DNA from: Valencia hispanica | Lineage: Eukaryota > Chordata > Actinopteri > Cyprinodontiformes > Valenciidae | DNA: 64,000 nt | Assembly (NCBI GenBank): GCA_963556495.2 | Contig: OY747710.1 | Location: forward strand, 37,097,000-37,160,999 | Direction of reading: 5' to 3' | In this document: positions 32,751-45,244 of the stretch, piece after piece | Numbering within the stretch: the first letter of the stretch is position 1 | Layout of the letters: each line of letters begins with the position of its first letter | Notes under the pieces: generated by a model | Database searches by the model: none | What the model was told of the DNA's origin: nothing | Seen by the model: only the letters and a program-made list of their open reading frames with translations | Position numbers and translations under genes: made by a program

Positions 32751-35700
32751 TCTAAATTATCATTCCTCTATTGGGTTTGTTCCACTGCTGGGGCTCGGCG
32801 TGATCATCTGAAAGTGGAGATGATTGTTAAGATTACTGAAATATTTATGTTCTGTTTTTAAACCAAATGCAGCTCAGAACGATACCAACACAATGTGTGA
32901 CCACAGACATAAAAAAAAGAAGAAAATCATTTTACCTGAATGCTGAATTTAGGCTGTGAGCATTGATGGGGTTTTATATGGGCAATACAACGTTTGTTTA
33001 TTGTGTATGTGTGTGTGTGCGTGTGTGTGCGTCTGTGGTTGGTTTGGGTGCTTTAGAAGGAGGGGATTCCTCAGGACATCATTCATTGAACAACTAAGTC
33101 TGAATGTTGCCGCAGAGGTTGGTTAGAGAAGAGACTTGACATCAATTTATACAGAGGCTGTGCAAAATGATGCTGTATAATCATGCCAGCATCACTGGGT
33201 TGTGTTATTGACTTTAAAGGTCTTTGTTCATTCAAGATAGCATTAGCCTTTTATCTGATAAGTAGTAAGTGTAAACTAACACTAGCTATGTTCAGCAATT
33301 TAGCACTTTAGCCAAAGACCTGCTCAGAAAGTAATTGTGGACAGGTGCCATTGGATAGAGTGTGAAATGTTAAGTATAAATGTTGTTAATATACAAACTG
33401 ATGTCAATGTAAATCTCAGTAAACATCAAATCTCAACTAAAAATTAAAATGCTCAATTTGATCCCACATTTAACCGGTTTAGTGAACCAGGTTATGGATT
33501 ATCCCTATTGATCCAGTCTTTGGTAGCTTTACCAGTAAGTTGGTTTGCATAATAACCCAAACTGAACTGATATTAACCCCTCAGTTTTTAAAGTGCACCT
33601 TTCTCTAAAGTAACACAAGCCGATGAAAAAACCTCTTGCATATTATACAAATCTGCTTTTTCAGAATTGCTTTGGTGTTGATGGGTAAAAATTCTAAAAT
33701 GACTATAGACACGTTCAATTTATTTTAATGTCTATAAAGTGGGATTTATCTTCTGATTCATATGGTTTTTACTGAGCCACAGTAGTTACATATTATTTCT
33801 ATTTCTATTTAGCTTTACAATTTTTTTAAATAAAAAAGCAAAACCATCTTATTGATTCATATATGATTGTTTTTGGGTGCACTGAGCAGCATGGCTGTTC
33901 AGGTGAGGACAAAAAAAAAAAATCAAGATGGCACCAGCGTTTCTCAGTGCCACCTCTAGAGGGAGTTAGTTCCATAAAAGCCTGAGATGAACTCCAGCAC
34001 TTGACCTCTTCTCTGATGACTCCAAATGCACCGTTGTTTCTCACATCTTGAAAATGTAAATAAATTGTCTGCTTTAAGTGTGCATGCAGACCCAGAGAAC
34101 CCAGGTGAAGACATTTTGGAGATGGATTTTCTCATAAGTGCAGGGAGGGACTTCACAGGTTTGCTGGACTGCAGCCTCTGGAGACGAGAGGAGAGAGGGA
34201 GGACCGAGGCCTCATTTGTCTAACTAGAATGTTGATGTTCAGGGGGAACAGTATGCACGACTCCAGTGCTTTTCCTCACTGTGGCTTCTGGTCTTCCATC
34301 AGTCACTGTGCTGAGGAAAGCAATGCAAACACAGTGTGGGTTTTCTTTTTTTTTCTTTATGGTAATACTTCCCTGTTTTCCCTGTGCTAACTCAGGACCA
34401 GGACAGTGAGACAAAGCAGAGGTTGAAGCATTGTTTTAAACTCTGTCACCTTAGCAGAGGCAGACTCCTTAATCCAAACTCTGCCAAAGGATATTAAGTG
34501 AAGTATTATGCGGCTGATTCACAAGTGAAAATTACAAGCCATTTTACCACATTTATAAGTAAGCTAAAATTCAAAAAAAGCATCTCCTAAAATGTGTCAC
34601 ATTGTGGAATGTGGTGCTGCACATAAAGTTCGGTTAGAACTAAAATAGTTTTGATAGATAAATTCTAAAACCTCCGTCCTTCTCTCTCTGCAGTTCGGTG
34701 ACGGGGATGTGGAGGAATAAAGCTCGTCTTTGTGTCCCAGACTCAACAAGCTCCACCAGCCCCCAGGGGTAGCAGTATGCGTGTGTGTGTGTTTGGGTGT
34801 GTGTAGGTGCATATGTGGCTGAGGGGTGTGCAAGGTTAAGGTCACTTGGTCAGTCCCTGTGACCGGCCCATGAGAGAATCAGTCGACACCTGTAAATGAA
34901 GTCTGGCAGGTGCATAGAGCCAGCCGACTAAGGATGGATGCACGTTACAAGTTTTTTTTTTTCTTCCTTTCAAACTACACCTTGTCCTATTTTAGCCCTA
35001 AACTAATTTAGGTCTTGTTCTCACAGACTGAGGTTTGGGGGTTTATACCAACACCGCTGATGACATAGAGACAAAAAACGGTTGGGGAAAAACATAATGT
35101 CAAGTTCACAATCTTTTTTTTCCTTCTTTTTGTAAAGATAATCCATCCCTGCGTCCATTTTCAATACCTGCTTAACCCTTTCATGTTTACAAGTGGGCTG
35201 GTGCCTGTCTATGGGGGAGAGACATTTTACTTTTGTCTGGTGAATTAATTAAGAAGGCATGTGAATTATCAGGAGCAATCTTATTTTTTTCCAACTTTAA
35301 ACAGTGTGCATTTTGTTTGTAAAATATAGTGGAAGGATGTTCTCTTTTTTTGTCAGGCTCTGCCCACGCTATCACAGATAGCTGAGGTTTTATGCTGTGT
35401 TAATGTCTCTTCTCTACATAAAAACAGATTTTTTGAATGAAAAAAACAGAGAGTAAAACAACTTTTACAAGTGGAAATTATTGAAACCTCCAACTGTTGT
35501 GTATTCATGTGGACTGGATATACTGAGATTAAGATGGTTTGAAATTCTCATGTTTTAATGACCACAAGTAAAATTGTAACAGGGTCATTGTTTTATCCAA
35601 TATAACTGTCGAGAAAAATGTTTTCCTATTCTGCTCATGATAAACTAATACTGGGAGATTAACAAGCTGATGTTAGCTGGTAAATTAGCCATCTTGGGGT

Positions 35701-37088
35701 CAGCTACTTAACAGGCACGCCACTTTTAGCTTGTAGCCTGTAGTTTTAAATCACCAAAACTCTAATAGCAGTGATTTGTGCCCTCCTTTAGTTTGGGGTG
35801 AACTTTCCATGACGGGGAAATATTTCTAAACAGCCGAATTTTTCTGTCTCGTCAACGAACGAAAATGGTTTTAGCCTTTTCTTCAGGTAGTTGAAGAGCA
35901 GGGTACTGCGACAGGTAGGGGATTGGCATCGCCTGGTTATCTTGATTGTAGTACCCAGCCCATGCAAACCAGAGATGACTAAAAACAACAACACAGAGAA
36001 CTATTTTGCACAAACCTGCTTGGCTTTCTGAGCAATAACCCTCTGTTTCACTTTGTCCTGACTCCAGTTCCCTTTACCTCTCATTGTCAGCTGAAGAAGT
36101 CAATGAATCGGGAGAAAAGGGAAGCAGTGTCAAAGAACAGAGCATCCATGGTTGTTTGAGGAAGATATTTGAAATTGTTAGCTTAGCAATGCTTTAGCTA
36201 CACTTAGAATCTTTTTCTTTTGAATTTTGCAAGAGTTAAGGTTGACGTTCTTACCACCTACAAGTGCAGGGAGCATGGTACATCATGCATGATTTGAATC
36301 TTTGAGAATCGGTGGATTAAAAAGGGAGGAAAAAGTGTCAATTTAAACAAATTCCCTGAGCAGCATTCCCGGGGCATCAGTTTCAGAATTAGCAGAACAA
36401 TGACAACGACCAAAGTTTACTGTTGCACTCCAGTAACATTTTATCCTAAATCGTTGCAGAGATCACGTACTTTTTTGTGATACACTAATGACAACTATAA
36501 ATTTGGAGCTAATGCAAGGTCTCTGTGTATACTTCCATTAGATGGCAGGTATAATATTCACATGGTTTCTGCTTATCCTTTCAATTCAAACTCTCACTTA
36601 GCTTTTTGTTGACTCGGCCTTTTTTTAGTGCTGTGTGGATAATTTGCTGTTGTGTTATATTAAAATAATTTGGCTTTTACCTTTAGTTGTTATAAGACAA
36701 TCAGTATACAGCCCATTAAAAAGAATGAGAGGGCTTTTAAGTCTAGAAAGTGTAAAATACACCAGTCGTCCAAGTGTTTCATCTATTTATAGGCTGTATG
36801 ATATCCTTGTGACGTTTCCAAAATCCTAAAACCTCCACCTAAACTGGCATGCTACTCTCTAATCCTTGACTGCCTCAAAGCGGTTAACATACAAGGACAC
36901 TGCAAAGCTCACGCCTCTGATCTCCAAACTGTTCATTCCCCCGCTCATGACTCATAAAATTCTCAGGTGACAGTGACAACCACTGTGCTGTCATCAGCTT
37001 ATGAATTAGGCTTGGCTAAGTGTGGACAGCGACTGACAGATTACGTCTCACTAAGGTCTGTGGAGACACTGGAGTTTGTAGCATTATA
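32751..37088. other. rspo3 upstream intergenic region
   Basis: No gene is recognised. Short GT runs lie at 33006-33030 and 34779-34804. A weak CTCF-like CCTCTAGAGGGAG lies at 33953-33965. Open frames here are short and show no family resemblance. The region may hold rspo3 enhancers, but nothing in a single sequence shows this. Confidence 0.4.
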
Positions 37089-37287
37089 AACTCAGCAAAA
37101 AAAGAAACGGCTTCTGACTTTAAACTGTTTTTACTTTCAGTAAACTTAATGTGTGTAAATATTTGTATGAACACTAAAAGAGTTAACACCATAAGACATA
37201 AACTAAAAATGTTTCACAGACATGTGACTAACAGAGATAGAATAATGTGTCCTTGAATGAAGGGAGGCTCAACATCAAAAGTACCAG

Positions 37288-38366
37288 TCAGTATCTGGTG
37301 GGGCCACCAGCTGCTTGAAGTACTGCAGCGCATCTCCTCCTCATGGACTGGACCAGATTTGTCAGTTCTTGCTGTGAGATGTTACCCCACTCTTCCAGCA
37401 AGGCACTTGCAAGTTCCTGGACATTTCTGGGGGGAATGGCCCTAGCCCTCACCCTGCGATCCAACAGGTCCCAGACGTGCTCAATGGGATTGAGATCCGG
37501 GCTCTTCGCTGGCCAGGGCAGAACACTGACATTGCTGTCATGCAGAAACTTACGCACAGAACGAGCAGTATGGTTGGTGGCATTGTCCTGCTGGAGGATC
37601 ATGTCCGGATGAGCATGCATAAAGGGTACCACATGAGGGAGGAGGATGTCTTCCCTGTACCGCAAGGCACTGAGATAGCCTGCAATGACAACAAGCTCAG
37701 TCCGATGGTAATGTGATGTACCGCCCCAGACCATGACGGACCCCCCACCTCCAAATCGATCCCACTCCAGGGTACAGGCCTCGGTGTAACGCTCATTCCT
37801 TCAACAATAAACACGAATCCGTCCATCACCCCTGGTGAAACAAAACTGTGACTCATCAGTGAAGAGCACTTTTTTCCACTCCTGTCTGGTCCAGCGAAGG
37901 TGGGTTTGTGCCCATAGGTGGCGTTGTTGCTGGTGATGTCTGGTAAGGACCTGCCTTACAACAGGCCTACAAGCCCTCAGTCCAGCCTCTCTCAGCCTAT
38001 TGCGGACAGTCTGAGCACTGATGGAGGGATTGTGTGTTCCTGGTGTGACTCGGGCAGTTGTTGTGGCCATCCTGTACCTGTCACGCAGGTGTGATGTTCG
38101 GATGTACCGATCCTGTGCAGGTGTGTTACAATTCAAATTCAATGCAAAATTCAAAAATACTTTGTTGATCCCAGAGGGAAATTAAGTACACGTGGTCTTC
38201 CACTGCGAGGATGATCAGCTGTCCTTCCTGTCTCCCTGTAGCGCTGTCTTAGGCGTGTCACAGTGCGGACATGGCAATTTATTGCCCTAGCCACATCAGC
38301 AGTCCTCATGCCTCCCTGCAGCATGCCTAATGCACGTTCACGCAGATGAGCAGGGAACCTGGGCAT
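37288..38366 (-). pseudogene. Tc1-like transposase, two lesions
   Basis: ATG at 38366 (MPRFPAHLRERALGML). The N-terminal helix-turn-helix includes DVARAINCHVRTVTRLRQRY and the GRPRV linker. The catalytic triad is visible: Asp in FTDESQF, Asp in QQDNATNHT and Glu in NPIEHVW, i.e. a DDE type with Glu as third residue. There are two breaks: an insertion of about 60 bp at roughly 38128-38189 directly after GRPRV, and a TGA at 37801-37803 after RIRVYC, where the frame continues unchanged beyond the stop. Autonomous activity is lost, but the ends look usable by a related transposase. Confidence 0.9.
38128..38189 (-). mobile_element. LINE 3'-tail fragment nested in the transposon
   Basis: On the minus strand it reads GGGATCAACAAAGTATTTTT and then ATTTTG/ATTTGA-like short repeats, the usual extreme 3' end of fish L2/CR1-like LINEs. 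It interrupts the transposase between GRPRV and TPAQDRYI, so it arrived after the Tc1 element. Related short flanks (GTTAC / GTAC) may be a target duplication. Confidence 0.65.
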
Positions 38367-38839
38367 CTTTCTTTGGGTGTTTTTCACTGTCGGTAGACAA
38401 GTCTCTTTAGTGTCCTGCGTTTTTAGAACTGTGACCTTAAATACCTACTTTCTGTAAGCTGTTAAGGTCTTAACGACCATTCCACAGGTGCATGTTAATT
38501 AATTGATTATGGTTAATTGAACATGCATGGAAAAGATTGTTTAAACCCTTTACAATGAAGATCTGTAAAGTTATTTGGATTTTTACAACATTATTGTTGA
38601 AATACACAGTCCTGAAAAAGGGACGTTTCTTTTTTTGCTGAGTTTAGGTTGTTTTCTTCTGACAGTGCATCAGTTAAAGTTTCAAATATACCAGCAGTTG
38701 TCCTCACAGAGGACTGTAACACAGCAGAAGGGGTACGATCTTGAAACAAGCAACACGAGCAGAAGAAGTCACACGAGACCAAAATTCATGTTTTTAGCTG
38801 ACATCCAAACGCTATGCGAGGTCAAAATGTAACACGTCA

Positions 38840-38960
38840 CGACGCTCTGACCTCCGTTCGAACATGGTGGTGGCAGCATCATGCTTCTAATCTCCACGGA
38901 AAGAGAAGTTGCAAAAAGATATTGTGAAGATGGATAAAGTGGTGATAAATGGACTGAATA
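38840..38960 (+). mobile_element. Tc1 transposase fragment
   Basis: 'cgaacatggtggtggcagcatcatgcttct' encodes the sense H-G-G-G-S-I-M motif. It is only a short island, right after the intact Tc1-like element but of a different family. Confidence 0.45.
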
Positions 38961-38984
38961 CATTTAGCTCTTTCCTAGTCACAC

Positions 38985-39152
38985 CGACCACTTCAAATTG
39001 CTTCACATTAGAGCCACACTGGTAAGCAACTTGGGGTTCAGTGCCCTCCCCAGGGGTACATCAACATGGGACAGGAGGAAGTTGGAATTTAACCCACAAC
39101 TTTTCAGTTTGCAAGACAACCACTCTACCCAATGAGCTACAGTTGCTCTATG
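38985..39152 (-). mobile_element. tRNA-derived SINE fragment
   Basis: On the minus strand GTAGCTCATTGGGTAGAGTG (39121-39140) is a tRNA D-arm/A-box, followed by TTGTGGGTTAAATTCC as B-box. The 3' part 'ccaagttgcttaccagtgtgg' (near 39012-39032) continues the body. The anticodon arm does not form a normal tRNA, so this is a SINE, not a tRNA gene. Confidence 0.6.
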
Positions 39153-42100
39153 AAGCTAATTGGTTTTTAAATATATTAATGTTTTTGGCAAAAAGTGAGA
39201 AATATTAAGGCTCACTAGACCACATCTCATACACACAGTCAAGGGGCTTTGAGTAATACAAACAAGGATCAGACAGGGGTGTGTCATGGAGTGGAAGGGG
39301 GAACAAACCTTCTCCTATATATGTAATCCAGGGTGATTGAGGGGATCACTTATTATTGGGGGGGGGGGCTGGGGGTGAGAAGGTATTCAAGGTTCAAGGA
39401 CAGATAATCACTGTGAGCAAGCGCGGTCAGCTGTACAAACAGAGGGAAGACTGGACAGAGATTTGAACCGAGAAGGTCAGGTGGATGAAGATTGTAAATC
39501 TATGTGTCTGTGCATGCTCGCGCTGGTAGCTGGTATATGGTATATGGTAGCACGCATATGCACTGCCATGTATGAAATTGAGAAATACTGTATGTTAAAA
39601 AGCATGAATTATCTTGCACAAGTGAAATTGGTCTTCAGTGCACATCACAATGCCCTCCCATGGCAAAATAAGCAAAAACAGTCCCCAGCTTAAATGTTAG
39701 TTCATGAACTGAAGATTCATATGGTTATTTATCCAGAGAAGAGGAGGAACTCAGAACAAACGTTCTTAAAAAGGCCCACGCAAACTGGTACCCAATGGAG
39801 GGATTTAAAAGCCCTCTAGGGTCAGCCCTTACTGCAGATAATTCAAAGAGCGGTCAACAGAATCCTTTATTTTCAAAATCCATGCTGTGATTGCGCTCGT
39901 CTCGCTTGTTTTAACCAATCAGTCTGTGTTGTACTCCTTAGTGTTTGTCTGTATTACCATAAGGCAGCTGTCAAAATAATTACCCTTAAAGCGTAGTCTC
40001 TTACACCACGTAACCTCAACAAGTTCATCAACAGTTAGCTTTCTGACAATCTGCTTGGCCTGAAAAGTCTCTGTTCTCCTTTATCTGGCTCAGACAGAGA
40101 TAAAACAATAATGCAGCTACAGCTAATTATTGGTAAAAGAAAACATTTTCTCACCTGACCTGAGAAAACTTTATGCCCACAAACCAAACTCACTGTCACC
40201 ACTGAGGTCTGGCTGGTGACTCCCTGGTCAAGCTATCTGAAGAAAACAAAAAGATATCTGTCAACAGCTATAGGGAGAGACGAGATTCAAGACAGTGCCA
40301 TTATGGACACAATGTTTTAAATCAACTGCTCTAACAACCAATATAAAGACCGCTTTGCATTTGGTAAGATTTTCAGATTTTCTGGTTCCAACACGTGATA
40401 ACACATATCTTACATATGAACAAATAATGGTGCTTGAAAAATCCTGTGTGGACATAAACATCTCTCCTCTAAAATGAGCCGCAGCAGGATTCCCCATGGC
40501 AAGCTTTACTGATTTAGCTGTGAATGTGGCAATAATTACACATTCCATCCAAAATTGTGTCTCTGTTCTCCACCCCCTCGACGGCAGCTCTTTAAATAAA
40601 CTAAGCGGTAGGCTTTTAAGGGCACGGCTTTCTGACCATCAACCTGACCTCAACTTATATATTTCCACCTCTTTTTAACGTCCCTTTGATTGGGTTGTGA
40701 TTTACCAAAGTGATCCTCATGACTGTGGAATGGGTTGAGGAGTAGGTTGGGGGGGTGTTTGGGGGGGTTACTTAGTTAAGTTAACTTGAGTGAAGTGGGA
40801 TGAGGGGGTGTGGTATTCTCATAAAATTGAGGAAAAAAAAGTCAGTGAGCAAAGCCAGCTACCGCTTGACAGGACTGAGAAAGTTTATTTGATCTCTTTC
40901 CTCTGTTGCTTTATGACCTCAATCTTGCTGTTCTGATGAAGCCTCAAGGAGACAAAAGGAGTATACAGGGGATCTACTACTGCTTCCCTGGAAACTGTAG
41001 TCATCTGGGCCCTACTGCCCCCCACACACACACACCTGCCCCCACCCTACTCCTGTTGTTTCTAAGCAACATGTGGGGTAGACCTGGGATTTTGTGCAGG
41101 GGGGGTGTCTTGAATTTCTGTTGAGAGAAAGGGGACGGCGTGAGGATCAGGTTGTGCATAAAGCACCTCAGGGTTATTTTATTAATCTGCATGGGGAGTC
41201 TTTTCCTTTTTCTCCCTGATGAAATCCTCCATGCTTAATCTTAATAGAAGGTGGCCCTTCTCCTCTGCACTTTTGTGCTGTGATCGTTGAGCTCTGCAGG
41301 GACCCGTGTCAGGAGTCCCCCTTAACAAGAGCCTGAGCGGGAGAAGGAGAAGGTATGCGTGAAAGGCACTGGACGCCATCATCATCACGGAAGTTTGCAA
41401 AGCTGCATGTCTTTGGGCAATCGAGTTTTATCATTGAAATACTATACATCATTTTTTGTTGACTTTTGACTGAACACATGGTTCAGGAATAGCCCCAAGA
41501 AACTTCACCATTACTTGAAAGAAGGCAGATGGCCTGAGCTTTATTTTTCTAGTGAACAATTTCCTCCCAATCTGAGGGGTTCTAATGGAACGAGCGTGAA
41601 TTACAACATGTGTGAAAGCAATATTTGGCCCTTCATTCTCACCCAAGCAGAACAACCCCACGGCAATGAGGATTGGACTTTTCATAATGCTTATTAATTG
41701 AGATTTTTGGTCCAAGCAGTAAGGAATAAAAAAAAAAACAACAACACTATTCCTCTGTTCCAGGAAAGCTTGTTCAGCCAGAGCTAAGGGTGGCTGATAT
41801 TGGCTTGTTTATCTCAAGGGCTGTTGAGACAGAGTGGTTTCAATAGTCAACAAACAGCTTCTCGGATGTTCTAAATATTATGGCAATGAAGTGATGTCTC
41901 TTTTCCCCAAAATGTGCTCCAGAGCAAGGGTCCTGTTACCCATTTCCAGGGTGTTTTGAGTTCATTCAGTTGTTTCGTATTAAAAAAGGAAGTACAAAGT
42001 CAAAACTGTATGTACAACTGAATACACAGAAACTAACTGTTCCGCACCAAGCCAAGAACATTGATCCAGAAAGATTTAACCCAAAACAAACAAAGCTCAC

Positions 42101-43095
42101 AAGTCCTGAGTGGGCGCTTACAGTCATGACAGTGGCTCCAACAATTGTGTTATAGAATATCAATCAGAATAAAGAACAGTGCGTGTTTAGCTGGAAAAAA
42201 GCCACAAACATTATTGATCTCTTGATTTTGGGTCTAAACATGAAATAGAGAAATGCTATTCAGTTACATAGTTTTTCTTATTGTTTTTTTTATTATTTGA
42301 ACCCACAACAACCAATACAGAGATGCTGGAATTTAACAGCCATGTCCCTTTATGCCACAGTTGGGTCCGAACAATCAACTAGCCATGCATGCCTGCAGGA
42401 TATCTACACAGGAGAGAAGGAGAACGTGCACGCGCCTCACAGAAAGAACCACCCAGAGGACTTAATAACACAATTCAAATACATTAAATAGTTTGGAATT
42501 TTTTGAAGTGAGGTTTTGTAAAGTTATTATCAGTAATATAAGGATATAATATAATATAATATAATATAAGGACTCATATAAGGATGCCATATCGAAGTAA
42601 TTGTTGAAAAAGAGAATCAATCATCAGAGTGGTGAAGGGCTAGCAGCTAGTGAGACATGCCTCTTTTAGCTGACTTTAGTGACATTAGTGGATTATAAAC
42701 TTGCCTTTCTCAAATTGAGATTGTTTTTTTTTTTTTATTATCCCAGGCCAAAAATGTCCATCTTATAAGTTAAAACAGCAAAGGTGGAGGACTATTTAAG
42801 GGTGTGAGCCTAACTGTTTAAAGACCACCGTGAGCTGAGCAAACGGTTGGCTTGTTAGCTTGGTTTTCATTCATTAAAGATGGTTCTCTGGCCATGACTT
42901 TTTACAACATTTTCACTGTAAACCTACAGGCTCAAGAAGTTTGAAGTCAGAGGATGTTTCTAACATTCACAGATAATAAACGATTAAAGCCCAAAGCAGT
43001 ATTAACCACACTGAAGCAGAATAAGTGCCTCAATGCCTAACTTAAATTCTGTCAACTATTCAGAGGGATTGTGATTAGTTTTTTTGCCTTTGAAC
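39153..43095. other. Intergenic, no gene recognised
   Basis: Long non-coding interval. G runs occur at 39359-39370 and 40749-40778, a small CA run at 41023-41034, a (TATAA)n stretch at 42539-42570 and a T run at 42724-42738. Open frames are short and unrelated to known families. Confidence 0.4.
42539..42570. repeat. ATAAT/TATAA pentanucleotide repeat
   Basis: Tandem TATAA units, flanked by direct repeats of 'atataagga' at 42536-42544 and 42564-42572. Confidence 0.7.
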
Positions 43096-43731
43096 TAGGG
43101 GTGGGCGATATTAAAGGTATAATGTAGAAATGAAATACATTTAGCCAAAGGTAGAGATTTTGACTATACCGGCATACCGTGATTGCTCATTTTGATATCA
43201 TCAAAGAGGATAAATACTGATGTTCAGTGTTCGTCTTTACACCACATATTGTAAGTTTAAAATTTGTTGTGTTCCATTTAACGGGGGAAAAAAACCCTGT
43301 TGAACTTGAAGCATTTTTAATTCAAATATGTGCAGCTTTATTTTTGTGTGCTATTACATTAATAAATAAGTAACCAGGAAAGTGGACAATTTTGAACGTT
43401 GTGTGTTTTTTTTCATAACATTTAGCTTTTCATTTATTTAAAATATCTTCATCTTTATTTTATGATAGTTTTTGCGTTGCATTTTTTGGAAAAAAGATTT
43501 GAATATTTTTAAAATGCATTTTGCACAATACATGTTTTTTTTTAAATGGCATTCTAAACTTTTGTGAAGTTGTTCTGCTGCAATTTATCTGGAGAGTGAG
43601 AATGTTCATAAACGTTCTTTTTGTCACATATAAAGAAAATAAAATAATGTATCGCAATGGATATCGTTACCGCACATGCTTTAGATCATATTGTAATATT
43701 TGAGGTCATATCGCCAAGCCCTACTCTGAAC
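43088..43731. mobile_element. hAT-type non-autonomous element with 8-bp duplication
   Basis: The element at 43096-43723 has terminal inverted repeats TAGGGGTGGGCGATAT and (inverted) TAGGGCTTGGCGATAT. Flanking octamers CTTTGAAC (43088-43095) and CTCTGAAC (43724-43731) match at 7 of 8, the duplication length of hAT transposons. The interior (628 bp) has no transposase; it is AT-rich. Confidence 0.8.
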
Positions 43732-45244
43732 ATAAACATAATCTAGTAATAATAAAATATTTCTATGAATATAGATTTAGCTTCCTGTTTTTACTGTAAG
43801 CAGATCCCAATGATTTGAAATGTTTTACAGCTCAAATATCTCTGAAAATTAAGAGGTAGAACATATTGACTGTTGACCTGTCTGGGATGTGCCCTGCTCC
43901 TCATCCAATGACCTCTGGAGATAGACAACAACAAACACCCCAACCCCACCTGCCACTATTACCAGTATGAGTGATTTATAGTTAAAAAAATAAAATCAAC
44001 CAGTCAAAAATCCATAATAGTCTCTCTCTACAAAACTCAATTTAAAAGATGTATGAACAATACCTTCCTACCAGGGCTAATATCTGGGGGACATTTCTAC
44101 CCTGCTAATTTTTTTTAACTAGGTAAACACAGCAGAAATGCAAATGGGGTAATAATGGCCCCAGAACACTAGCCTGGTTGCTCATGTTATTTTTGACGTA
44201 TTTTATAGTATGCAGTGTTGCTTGTTGTTTCAGCTTTGTTGTTCTTGAGGTCGGTCACACATTGTTACAGAAACCAACTAAAAAGAGAAAAAAATCTTAC
44301 TCCTAGGAGGCTTTAAAAATGAAAAACGGTTGAGTATGTGCACACAACAACCCCATTTCATGTTTGAAAATCAGTCATATAAAACTACTTAGGACCTATT
44401 AAACTGTTGGATTCAAGGGCTGGTGTTTTTATAATTAAAGCCAAAGCATATTATTGCTAATGACCAGAGTGGGAGTGTTTGGCAGGGGACATTACATCTG
44501 TTATGCAGTTAACCTAAATGATCTGCAGTGGCTGAACAGAAAATAAAATATAGAAAAGTTATTTGTAAGTAAATAATGTAATTTCTTTGGCATTGTAAAT
44601 GAAACAAACTGAGTTTTTTTTAGCTGTTGAAGCTGTAACAGAAAATTACATTTGGACTGTTTGTTAGGATGATGGATCATAAAGCTAATATAAATGTTTG
44701 ATGAATGTCTTCTTTGATATGCTGGGAAATGACAAATTATGTGTATTTTCAAGTTCAGATAAAGAAGGAACGTTGCCCTATCTTGCTGTTCTATAAAGCC
44801 ATAAAGTTCAAGGTATTAGAAAAGTATATAAAACATCCAAATATAAAAAAATAATGCAAAACTGCATGTTATTTTTGTTGAATTCTTAGGTAATGGAAGA
44901 GACTTCCAGATTCTCGTACATGTGGTCCCTGACGAGATGCAAAGCTTTCACCCAGAGTGAACCTCCATAGAGCAGTTGCACACATGTTTAATGCATGTGA
45001 AAAACACGAGGCCATTAAAACATAACTGATCCTGCATCTGACCAGCAAAAGGGGGCGACAGACTACAGTGGCTGTTTACGGCCCATAATAATGGCCCTCG
45101 TATAAAAGCCACAGTGGGCTAATTTGCGCGAGGGTTTGGGACACTGGGCGGCTACTTTGTTAAACAAGATCTATGATGCAAAGTACAGAGTACCCTCTGT
45201 TAACTGCTGCTTAATATTTTCAAATGTCCTCCTTACTAACGTTT
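43732..45244. other. Intergenic, no gene recognised
   Basis: AT-rich with no recognisable family. 44890-45060 is slightly GC-richer, with a GGGGGCGACAG string at 45051-45061. Confidence 0.35.

Larger units (their letters stand above)
37089..38644 (-). mobile_element. Tc1-like transposon, nearly complete
   Basis: The element is 1556 bp, bounded by TA target duplications (37087-37088 and 38645-38646). Both ends carry the terminal inverted repeat AACTCAGCAAAAAAAGAAAC, identical over about 21 bp. It encodes one transposase (minus strand) damaged by a single nonsense codon and one small insertion, so this is the youngest-looking DNA transposon in the window. Confidence 0.93.

Noticed and set aside
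33953..33965. CTCF-like CCTCTAGAGGGAG
   Set aside because: Two core mismatches and a palindromic TCTAGA centre; too weak for a feature of its own.
39121..39152. tRNA-like sequence on the minus strand
   Set aside because: The D-arm is tRNA-like but the acceptor and anticodon arms do not form; it is the head of a SINE.
45042..45062. CTCF-like CCAGCAAAAGGGGGCGACA
   Set aside because: The spacing between CCAGC and GGGGGCG is two to three bases too long for the motif.
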